From contig JANRJO010000073.1 of NCBI GenBank assembly GCA_033763935.1, positions 1 through 64,000 on the forward strand: DNA of 64,000 nt, given 5' to 3'. This document shows, piece after piece, positions 1 through 7,005 of the stretch. Position 1 is the stretch's first letter; each line of letters opens with the position of its first letter. The notes beneath the pieces are model-generated. The model was not told the origin of the DNA, did no database searches, and saw only the letters and a list, made by a program, of their open reading frames with translations. The stretch is from DALYJJ01 sp033763935 (GTDB lineage: Bacteria; Acidobacteriota; Terriglobia; Bryobacterales; Bryobacteraceae). Position numbers and translations under genes: made by a program.

Positions 1-60
1 GGGCGGGGGGGGGGGGCCGGGGGGGGGGGTTTCTTGGGTTGGGGCGGGCGGGGTGGGGGG
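1..60. other. Low-complexity poly-G tract at window edge
   Basis: The first ~60 bases are almost only G, with runs of 12 and 10 G separated by a few other bases. Read in the frame of the following PKS gene they give a glycine-rich string that does not look like PKS sequence, although recognisable psi-KR sequence starts right after. This looks like degraded base calling at a contig end (dark-cycle poly-G) rather than biology, but a real G-rich tract cannot be excluded. Confidence 0.6.
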
Positions 61-2594
61 GGGGGGTGGCGGAACGGCTGTCGGCGCGGGGCGTAGAGGC
101 GGTGGTGGTGCGGGCGGGCGAGGAGTTCGATGGGGACGGAGTCGAGGGAGTCCTTTGTTTGGGGGCGCGGGACGTGGGGGTGGGGTGGGGGTTCGAGGAG
201 GCGGCGCGGGCGGCGGTGGAGGAGCCGCTGCGGGTGTTGCGGGGGAGAGCCGTGCCGAGGGTGGTTTTAGTGCATTCGGGAGCGGCGGGTGCGGCGGGGC
301 TGGTGGGAGTGGGGCGGGTGGCGGCGAACGAGTTTCGGGACGGGCGCGTGCGGGTGGTGGAGTTTCCGGAGCGGTACGGCGAGGGGGACCTGGCGGGGCT
401 GGTGGAGGAGTTGATGGGCGGGGACGGGGAGGTGGAATCGGCGTGGCGCGGCGGGGAGCGATTTGCGCCGCGGCTGGTGGAGGCACAAGAGGAGGCGGGG
501 GGAGCGGCGGAGAACTGCCGGTTGCAGGCGGCGGGTTCGATGGACCGGTTGGAGTGGGTGGCGGCGGAGCGGAGAGCGCCGGGAGCGGGCGAGGTTTTGA
601 TCGAAGTGGAGTATGCGGCGATCAACTTTCGCGACGTTTTGAAATGCGTGGGGCAGTATCCGGCGACGCGGGCTGCGGAGTTGGCGCTGGGGGACGAGTG
701 CGGGGGGACGATTGTGGCGGTGGGGAGTGGAGTGGAGGGATGGCGAGCGGGAGACCGCGTGGTGACGTGCGCGGCGGGCTGTTTCCGGCGGTACGTGACG
801 GCGCCGGCGGGGACGCTGTTCCGGGTGCCGGAGGGGTGGGAGACCAGCGACGCGGCGACGATGCCCATCGCGTTTTTGACGGCATGGTATGCGCTGTACA
901 CGGTGGGGCGTTTAGCGGCGGGCGAGACGGTGCTGATTCATGCGGCGGCGGGGGGAGTGGGGTTGGCGGCGGTGCAGTTGGCGCGGCGGGCGGGAGCGCG
1001 GATCCTGGCGACGGCGGGGAGCGAGGCGAAGCGGGATTTGTTGCGGGAGCTGGGGTGCGAGCTGGTGATGGATTCGCGTTCGATCGCGTTTGGGCGCGAG
1101 GTGATGGAGCACACGGGCGGGCGCGGGGTAGACGTGGTGCTGAATTCGCTTGCGGGGGAGGCGTTGAAGGAGAGCGTGGGGTGCCTGGCGGCATACGGGC
1201 GGTTTCTGGAGATCGGGAAGCGGGACCTGTTTGGGAACTCGCGGGTGGGGTTGTGGCCGCTGCGGAATAACGGGTCATTTCATGCGATCGATTTGGGCGG
1301 GGTGCTGGCGGAACGGGCGGGGACGGCGGAGCGGCTGTTGCGGGAGGTTCGGACGGCGCTGGAGGCGGGCGAGCTGCGGCCGCTGCCGATGCGGGTGTGG
1401 GCGGGTTCGGAAGTGCGGGAGGCGTTCCGGACGATGAGCCAGGGGAAGCATACGGGGAAACTGCTGATCGATGTGCGCGACCCGGCGATGGAGGTGAAAG
1501 GGGGGGCGGCGGGGAGCGGTTTTCGCGGTGATGCGACGTACGTGGTGACGGGCGGGCTGACGGGGTTCGGGCGCGAGACAGCGAAGTGGATTGCGAGGCG
1601 CGGGGGGCGGCACATCGCCTTGTGGAGCCGGCGCGGGCCGGAGAGCGAAGAGGCGCGCGCGGCGGTGGAGGAGTTGGAGGGCTTGGGGGCGAGCGCGTGG
1701 GCCGTGCGGTGCGATGTCGCGGACCGCGCGGAGGTGGCGGAAGCGGTGGCGGCGATGGCGCGGGACGGGCGGCCGGCGGTGCGGGGTGTGTTTCACGCGG
1801 CGGCGGTGATCGACGACGCGCCGCTGGCGGCGATGGAGGGGGAGCGGCTGTGGAGCGTGCTGCGGGCGAAGGCGCAGGGGGCGTGGAATCTGCATGCGGA
1901 GACGTCAGGCATGGAGCTCGATCACTTCGTGCTGTTCAGTTCGGTGAGCGCGACGGTGGGGAACCCGGGCCAGGCGAACTATGCGGCGGCGAACGCGATG
2001 CTGGAGGGGCTGGCGCGGTGCCGGCGGGAGTCGGGGCTGGCGGGCACGGCGGTGGGGTGGAGCTTTGTACGGGACACGGGGTTTGCGGCGGGGCGAGCGG
2101 AGTTGGTGGCGACGGCGGCGCGGCATGGGTTTTTTGCGGCGCGGGCGGAGGAGTACTTGAAGGTGCTGGAGGCGCGGTGGGGAGCGGCGGCGGTGGTGGC
2201 GGGGGATTTTGATTGGGAGCGGGTGGCGGGGGTGTTTCCGGGATTGGGCAAGGGGCTGTTGTCGGGATTGGTGAATGGACGGGGGCCGGGGGAGGGCGAG
2301 CGGCGGATTCGCGAGGCGCTGGCGGCGGCGCCGCGGGAGGAACGCGCGGGGATGGTACGGGCGTTCGTGCTGCGCGAGTTGGGGAGGATTGTGGGGGTGG
2401 GGGCGTCGAAGATCGACGCGAGCCGGCGGATCGCGGACCTGGGCGTGGACTCGCTGATGGGGATCGAGCTGGTGAGTGCGCTGGAGGACGGGCTGCCGGT
2501 ATCGGTATCGTCGGCGGCGGCCAATCCGGAGGCGACGGTGGAGCAGTTGATCCGGGAGGTGCTGCGGCAGATGGGGTACGCGGAAGCGCCGTGA
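3..2594 (+). CDS. Type I polyketide synthase, 3' part (psi-KR, ER, KR, ACP)
   Basis: C-terminal half of a modular, highly reducing type I PKS. The frame is open to the left edge, so KS, AT and any DH domain lie outside; the first in-window start is a TTG at 39, and residue numbers count from it. Order: KR structural subdomain (about 1-160), MDR-type enoyl reductase (about 170-480, NADPH loop HAAAGGVG near 302), ketoreductase (about 500-740, TGGLTGFG near 501, catalytic Ser in FSSVSA near 632 followed by NYAAANA) and acyl carrier protein (about 765-851, phosphopantetheine Ser in VDSLMG near 805). The KR has an IDD triplet in HAAAVIDDAPL, close to the LDD of B-type ketoreductases. No thioesterase follows the ACP, so release must use another protein or another mechanism. 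Codons are strongly G-ending. The next gene converges on it. Confidence 0.93.
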   Translation, partial: AGGGGRGGGFLGLGRAGWGGGVAERLSARGVEAVVVRAGEEFDGDGVEGVLCLGARDVGVGWGFEEAARAAVEEPLRVLRGRAVPRVVLVHSGAAGAAGLVGVGRVAANEFRDGRVRVVEFPERYGEGDLAGLVEELMGGDGEVESAWRGGERFAPRLVEAQEEAGGAAENCRLQAAGSMDRLEWVAAERRAPGAGEVLIEVEYAAINFRDVLKCVGQYPATRAAELALGDECGGTIVAVGSGVEGWRAGDRVVTCAAGCFRRYVTAPAGTLFRVPEGWETSDAATMPIAFLTAWYALYTVGRLAAGETVLIHAAAGGVGLAAVQLARRAGARILATAGSEAKRDLLRELGCELVMDSRSIAFGREVMEHTGGRGVDVVLNSLAGEALKESVGCLAAYGRFLEIGKRDLFGNSRVGLWPLRNNGSFHAIDLGGVLAERAGTAERLLREVRTALEAGELRPLPMRVWAGSEVREAFRTMSQGKHTGKLLIDVRDPAMEVKGGAAGSGFRGDATYVVTGGLTGFGRETAKWIARRGGRHIALWSRRGPESEEARAAVEELEGLGASAWAVRCDVADRAEVAEAVAAMARDGRPAVRGVFHAAAVIDDAPLAAMEGERLWSVLRAKAQGAWNLHAETSGMELDHFVLFSSVSATVGNPGQANYAAANAMLEGLARCRRESGLAGTAVGWSFVRDTGFAAGRAELVATAARHGFFAARAEEYLKVLEARWGAAAVVAGDFDWERVAGVFPGLGKGLLSGLVNGRGPGEGERRIREALAAAPREERAGMVRAFVLRELGRIVGVGASKIDASRRIADLGVDSLMGIELVSALEDGLPVSVSSAAANPEATVEQLIREVLRQMGYAEAP

Positions 2595-2634
2595 GGAGCG
2601 CGGGAGCAGGGGGCGGATGAGGAGTTGCTGCAGA

Positions 2635-2657
2635 CGCTCGCGAGAGCAAGGCGAGCG
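2635..2657. terminator. Possible bidirectional terminator hairpin
   Basis: CGCTCGC and GCGAGCG form a perfect 7-bp stem around a 9-base loop, in the 79-base gap between the converging PKS gene and the DRHyd/TPR/SLOG gene. No T-tract follows on either strand, so it may be a weak or Rho-assisted terminator. Confidence 0.35.
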
Positions 2658-2673
2658 GGCAGTCGAACGAGGA

Positions 2674-4632
2674 CTAGCCGAGCGTATTGGTGTTGATGAG
2701 GATGGTGTTGACGCCGCGGGCGCGGGCGCGATCCGTCAGGTCCTTGGTGCCGCCGGGACCATCGCCGATGTGGCCATCCCAGAGAGCGATGAGGGTGGTG
2801 TCATCGGCGGCGAGGGAGAGGGCCTCTTCGAGGATCCAGGTGTTGGTGCGCTGCCAGACGTCGTAGCCGGCGGGGTTACGCATCCAGATGGGGAGTTCCT
2901 TGGTGGGGCCAAGGACCTGGACTTCGTTCTTTCCCGAATGGGTTTCCATGAGGTGATTGAATCGGCGCGTCCAATCGCCGGTGGGAGAGTCGACGGAGGC
3001 AGCGATGAAGGGGCCTTCGGGGAGAGTGAGGAGGACGCGGGTGCGTATCCCCAGCTCTTCGCAGACCTCATGAAAGAGGATATCGCCGCCGTTAGCGCCG
3101 CCGGCGATGCCGATGGCGGGGCCGGGACGGTCGGTGATGAGGCGTTCGATCTGGCGACGGATGTCGGCGCGGGCGGCGGGCTCGAGGGAGGCGGGGAAGC
3201 GTGGGGGCGTGCGGCCGGGTTCGTCGATGCGGTGACCGGTGAAGAGGATGGCGTGGCGGAGTTCGGCTGAGGCGGGGGGCTTGGGGGGGAAGACGGCGAG
3301 GCAAGCGGCGACGCGCTGGGTGCGGACGCCGAGGTCCTGGAAGAGTTCGAGTTGGGCAGCGGCGGAGGCCTTCTGGAAATCGTCGGCGCCGGCGAGGGCG
3401 CGTTCATAGGCAGCGACGGCGGTGGCGTCTTTGGCGGCGGTGAGGAAGCGCCAATCGGCTTTGGACATGGGAAGCCAGTTGAGGTCCTGGCCGCGGCGTT
3501 CGGCGGCGAGGAGGGCGGATTCGACGGTGGTGACGAGGCGGTCGCGGCTGCGGGAGAGGTTGCGCAGTTCCTGGTCGGCGGCGTCGTCGCTATCGAAGTT
3601 CTCCGACCAGAGATCCTTCTCCTGGGAGATCAATTCGACGAGGAGTACGGAGAGGCTGAGCGCGTTGAGGCCGGAGTAGAAGTGGTTGAGATCGTGCTCG
3701 AAGGCGTCGGCGTAGAGCTGGCGCGACTTGAAGAAGAACTCGGAGCGGAGGACGGAGCGGCGGCGGGCGGGGGTGTCCTTGCCGGCCCAGGCTTCGCGGC
3801 CGCGCGCCTTTTCATTGCGGGCGCGGAGGGCGAGGGCTTCGGCGCGCTCGCGAGGTTCGACGGAGGAGAGGTCGAGGACGCACTGGAGGCGCTGGTCGGA
3901 GAGGGCGAGGTCGCCGAGGCGGTGATAGATGGTGCCGAGGATGAGGTTGGCTTCGAGGTCCTGCGGGTAGAGTTCACGCACCTTCTCCCACGTTTCGAGG
4001 GCGGACCGGAAGAACTCGCCCTTGTACTGGCAGCGACCGGCAACGCGAAGGCCGCCGAGTTCCCACAGGAAGCGGCCGCACTCTTGCGCGAGGAGGCCGA
4101 GTTTGCCGCCCTGGCGGCGGGAGGCGGCGAGGTCAACGTCGCCCACGAAGTCCAGGGGGACGGGGCTGAGGGCGGATTGTTCGGGCTCGCGGAGCTTGGG
4201 AAGAGAGCGGAAGACGGGGCTGTCGATGCGGTTGGAGGACTTGGTCTGCTGGAGGGCGTCGAAGAGATCGGGGAGGGCGGCGGCGGGGTTTTGGGGATCG
4301 TAGCTGATGTAGCGATCGGTTTTGAGGTCGAAGGGAACGTCGATGGTGACGCGGGCGCGGAGCAGGACGGTTTGGCGGCCGCGGAGCGCGTGGCGGATGC
4401 CGAGTTCATAGAAGACGTTGGCGTTGTGGATGGAGATGTCGGCGACGACGAGGTCGGCGAGGAGGAGGAGCTGGAACATATCCTCGCGGATGTTGCCGGC
4501 TTCGAGGATCTCGCCGGTGGTGCCGCCGGCGATTTCGGCGCGCTTGAGGGCGGGCTCGATGAGCTCATTGTGAACGCGCTCGAAATCGATGTTCTCTTTG
4601 ACGCTGAACGGGCGGACGACGAAGGCTTGCAT
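2674..4632 (-). CDS. DRHyd-like / TPR (DUF4071-like) / SLOG-like protein, putative immune or signalling component
   Basis: A 652-residue cytoplasmic protein without signal peptide or membrane segment. Residues 1-110 resemble the deoxyribosyltransferase/DRHyd superfamily: an MQAFVVRPF strand, AGNIREDMF, then ADLVVADIS and NANVFYELGIRHAL (65-83), with the likely catalytic Glu76 in YELG. Residues about 190-430 are helical TPR-like repeats similar to the DUF4071/TRAFs-binding region. Residues about 455-640 look like a SLOG nucleotide-binding fold (FTGHRID near 460, GIAGGANGGD near 505). From memory, DRHyd plus TPR is the architecture seen in ASK1-type kinases and in bacterial conflict proteins. 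The ATG at 4632 is preferred to a longer start at 4686 because it follows the patatin stop with one base between (TGA-T-ATG) and the longer N-terminus would only read patatin sequence. Translation is probably coupled. Product activity (nucleotide hydrolysis or sensing) is inferred. Confidence 0.8.
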   Translation of the reverse strand: MQAFVVRPFSVKENIDFERVHNELIEPALKRAEIAGGTTGEILEAGNIREDMFQLLLLADLVVADISIHNANVFYELGIRHALRGRQTVLLRARVTIDVPFDLKTDRYISYDPQNPAAALPDLFDALQQTKSSNRIDSPVFRSLPKLREPEQSALSPVPLDFVGDVDLAASRRQGGKLGLLAQECGRFLWELGGLRVAGRCQYKGEFFRSALETWEKVRELYPQDLEANLILGTIYHRLGDLALSDQRLQCVLDLSSVEPRERAEALALRARNEKARGREAWAGKDTPARRRSVLRSEFFFKSRQLYADAFEHDLNHFYSGLNALSLSVLLVELISQEKDLWSENFDSDDAADQELRNLSRSRDRLVTTVESALLAAERRGQDLNWLPMSKADWRFLTAAKDATAVAAYERALAGADDFQKASAAAQLELFQDLGVRTQRVAACLAVFPPKPPASAELRHAILFTGHRIDEPGRTPPRFPASLEPAARADIRRQIERLITDRPGPAIGIAGGANGGDILFHEVCEELGIRTRVLLTLPEGPFIAASVDSPTGDWTRRFNHLMETHSGKNEVQVLGPTKELPIWMRNPAGYDVWQRTNTWILEEALSLAADDTTLIALWDGHIGDGPGGTKDLTDRARARGVNTILINTNTLG

Positions 4633-4633
4633 A

Positions 4634-5779
4634 TCAGGCGATGCCGAGATGTTCGGGGCGGACGTTGCGGCCGGTGGCTTCGCCAACGGCGAGGAGGTTG
4701 CGGATGTTCTGTGGGGTGGCGAGGTCCATGCGGAGGAGGTCTTCGACGTCGAGGTGGCCGAGGCCGACGGCGGCGAGCGCGGCGGGCGTAAGGGTGGGGT
4801 TGTAGCGGGCGTAGAGGAACTGCTTGCCGAGGTTTTGGGAAAGCGGGATTTTGGGGAACTGGTCGCGATCGCGCAGGGGCGGGCATTTCTGGTCGGGATA
4901 GTCGCGGGGAATCATGTCGCCGAGTTCGCGGTCGATGATATCGCCGTAGGTGCAGCGGCCGACGGTGCGGCAGGAGACGTCCTGATCGACTTCGGCGCCA
5001 TACATGAGAGCCGAGATGAGGCCGGGGAGTTGGCCGGGGATGGTGCGCTCGCCGTCGTCCTGGTCAGGGCCGATCTTAGGCGCGGAGCCGGTGCCGACGG
5101 AGACGATCAGCAGGTTGTCCTCGCCGGTGGGCCAGCCGAGGCGATATTCGGGGACGGTGGCCATGCGGTAGAGGAGGAACGCCGGGTTGTTATAGGGCGT
5201 GACGCCGCCGTCGACGAAGACGAAGCTTTTTGAGGGGTCGGCGGGGTCCCAATGGAGGACTTCCGGAGGGAAGTAGACGGGGGCGGCGGTGCTGGCGCGT
5301 ACGAGCTGCCAGAGGGGGATCTTCAGATTGCAGTCGGGGCGGGTGGGGACGTTGTAGAGGGCGTGCGGGTTGCTGCTGATGGGCCAGGGCGAGTCGGTGG
5401 TCCAGTTGCGGGTGACGATGAGGAGGAGGGGCTTTTGTACGTCGGCGAGGGTGGTGGCGGGGCCGAATGTTTTCTTGAGCTGATCGGAGAGGGCGTCGGC
5501 GGTGTAGAGGCTTTTGTAGCGGCGGAGGAGGAAGCGCTTGTCGAACATGGCGGGGCCATATTGTTCGTAAAAGGACTGGAGCTCCGCGACGGACATGCCG
5601 CGGGCGAGTCCGGCGGCGATGATAGCGCCGGTGCTGGTGCCTCCGATGTAATCGAAGTACTGGCCCAGGGGTTGGTTGACGGTGCGCTCGAGGGCGGCGA
5701 GAACGCCGAGGGAGATGACGCCGCGGATGCCGCCGCCGTCGAGGGCGAGGAGTTTCTTGCGTTGGGGAGTGGAGGCCAT
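4634..5779 (-). CDS. Patatin-like phospholipase (CapV-like)
   Basis: A 381-residue patatin-family serine hydrolase. The oxyanion loop DGGGIRG (14-20), nucleophile elbow GTSTG (Ser49) and DGG dyad aspartate (Asp190) are all present, so the enzyme should cleave acyl esters of phospholipids. There is no signal peptide; it would act from the cytoplasm on the inner membrane. The size and a KSLYTADALSDQLKKTFG-type segment resemble effectors of CBASS (CapV) and stand-alone bacterial patatins. The ATG at 5779 is chosen because MASTPQRKKLLALDGGG is the usual short N-terminus; upstream residues are low-complexity read-through. Its stop lies one base before the start of the DRHyd/TPR/SLOG gene and its start 4 bases after the upstream hydrolase stop, so the pair and perhaps the trio are co-translated. 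No cyclic-nucleotide synthase of the CD-NTase type is visible beside it. Confidence 0.9.
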   Translation of the reverse strand: MASTPQRKKLLALDGGGIRGVISLGVLAALERTVNQPLGQYFDYIGGTSTGAIIAAGLARGMSVAELQSFYEQYGPAMFDKRFLLRRYKSLYTADALSDQLKKTFGPATTLADVQKPLLLIVTRNWTTDSPWPISSNPHALYNVPTRPDCNLKIPLWQLVRASTAAPVYFPPEVLHWDPADPSKSFVFVDGGVTPYNNPAFLLYRMATVPEYRLGWPTGEDNLLIVSVGTGSAPKIGPDQDDGERTIPGQLPGLISALMYGAEVDQDVSCRTVGRCTYGDIIDRELGDMIPRDYPDQKCPPLRDRDQFPKIPLSQNLGKQFLYARYNPTLTPAALAAVGLGHLDVEDLLRMDLATPQNIRNLLAVGEATGRNVRPEHLGIA

Positions 5780-5783
5780 TGGG

Positions 5784-6965
5784 TTATTGTGTCCCAACTG
5801 GAGGAGGGGTGGGGGCGGGCGGTGACGCGGTGGACCTTCGCCCAGTGGCACCGCCGTAGCGGCGAACGATCAGTTCCTTTTCGTTGGGGAACGCGGGGCC
5901 GGGCGATCGCTTCGGCGTGGGACTGAGGAAGTGGTCGAAGAAGGCACGAGTGAGGGATGTGATGAGAACCAGAATACGGGCGTGGGACGTGGCCGCCTGG
6001 ATCTCCTGTGGCCAGGCGTTAATGGTTCCGGCGTCCTGGCGGCCCAGGAGGCGGATGTCCAGGAAGCTGTTATGAGAGATCCCCGGCGTGGTGATGGTGA
6101 GGTGATAGCTGCCGCCGGCGACTGTTGTGTAGAGCCTGTCACGCGCTTCGGCCTGCCGACGGGACCGGCGCTGGTGATACTCTTCGCGGGTGGTTCCCAT
6201 CTTCCGGTACACTTCCGCGGGCAGGTCCGGGTCGAAGTGGTCGAGCATCATGAATGGCTGTTGCAGGGCAGGCTGCCCGGGATCGCGCCAGTAGGGGTGC
6301 CAGGACCAATTGCCGTCCTGATTCAGACAGGCCTTGGGGCGGGTGTCGATCTGACAGAGGCGAGCCGCGGTGCGGCCTCCGCGCGAGTGCCCAAAGGCGC
6401 CGATCCGCGCCAAGTCGATGCGGCTTTGGAATGGTGGAGGCAGTGAGGGGAGCCGGTCGAGGACGAACTTGAGATCGGCGGCGTGCACGTCGCTCAGATT
6501 CCTCTCAGCAGCTTCGGGGTTGGCAGCGGGAGGCGGGGTGGTGGCGGGGTGGTCAACGGTGACGACGATGTAGCCACGGCTCGCGAACTCCTGCATCTGG
6601 GCGGTGTAGGCGGCCGTTGGGGCACCGCCTCCGGGTGAGAAGAGGAGAACGGGAAGCTGTCCTCCAGCGGCGAGGGGCGCGTTTTGCAAGGCATAGGTTT
6701 GAAGGGCGCCGGACTCGATGGCCGGCCAGCTCGGGCCAAAGAGATTCGCCAGTGACTGGTGGCTGAAGCCGGAGGAGGCGGGCAGGTACGGGGCGGGTTG
6801 CGCCGCGCGGGCTTTGCGAGCCGGATACCAGAGCTGGACGAATAGGGTTCGCTCTTGCGGAGAGGTCCAGGTGAGCGAGCTTCTGCCGACAGGGTGCGGT
6901 CCGGTGGGCGGGGTGAGCGCCGGCGTACTTGCAGCGAGCAGCAGAAATGCGGCGAGGCATGTCAC
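5784..6965 (-). CDS. Secreted alpha/beta hydrolase, PAF-acetylhydrolase-like
   Basis: A 393-residue secreted alpha/beta hydrolase. The N-terminus MTCLAAFLLLAASTPA is a short hydrophobic signal peptide; the GTG at 6965 is picked because longer readings in this frame are only the antisense of uvrA. Family features of plasma PAF-acetylhydrolase/dienelactone-hydrolase-like esterases are visible: an N-terminal FVQLWYPA strand, PVLLFSPGGG, the nucleophile elbow GHSRGG (Ser near 193), DHFDPDLPAE, and a late HNSF that can supply the catalytic His. The last ~40 residues are proline- and alanine-rich. It lies 40 bases after uvrA and 4 bases before the patatin, all on one strand. Two lipid esterases in a row, one exported and one cytoplasmic, could be operon coincidence. 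Substrate unknown. Confidence 0.8.
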   Translation of the reverse strand: MTCLAAFLLLAASTPALTPPTGPHPVGRSSLTWTSPQERTLFVQLWYPARKARAAQPAPYLPASSGFSHQSLANLFGPSWPAIESGALQTYALQNAPLAAGGQLPVLLFSPGGGAPTAAYTAQMQEFASRGYIVVTVDHPATTPPPAANPEAAERNLSDVHAADLKFVLDRLPSLPPPFQSRIDLARIGAFGHSRGGRTAARLCQIDTRPKACLNQDGNWSWHPYWRDPGQPALQQPFMMLDHFDPDLPAEVYRKMGTTREEYHQRRSRRQAEARDRLYTTVAGGSYHLTITTPGISHNSFLDIRLLGRQDAGTINAWPQEIQAATSHARILVLITSLTRAFFDHFLSPTPKRSPGPAFPNEKELIVRRYGGATGRRSTASPPAPTPPPVGTQ

Positions 6966-7005
6966 CTGGCTAGAGACACCGCCCGATGGCTGCCGGTTTC
7001 CGCCG

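Noticed and set aside
3352..4791. A 479-codon open frame on + opposite the DRHyd/TPR/SLOG gene
   Set aside because: It is the antisense of a well-supported gene; its protein is a Glu/Gly/Ala-rich string with no domain, as GC-rich antisense frames often are.
4634..5779. Calling the patatin gene part of a CBASS system
   Set aside because: No CD-NTase or Cap2/Cap3-like gene adjoins, and the distant nucleotidyltransferase next to uvrA is of a different type, so CBASS is not supported.
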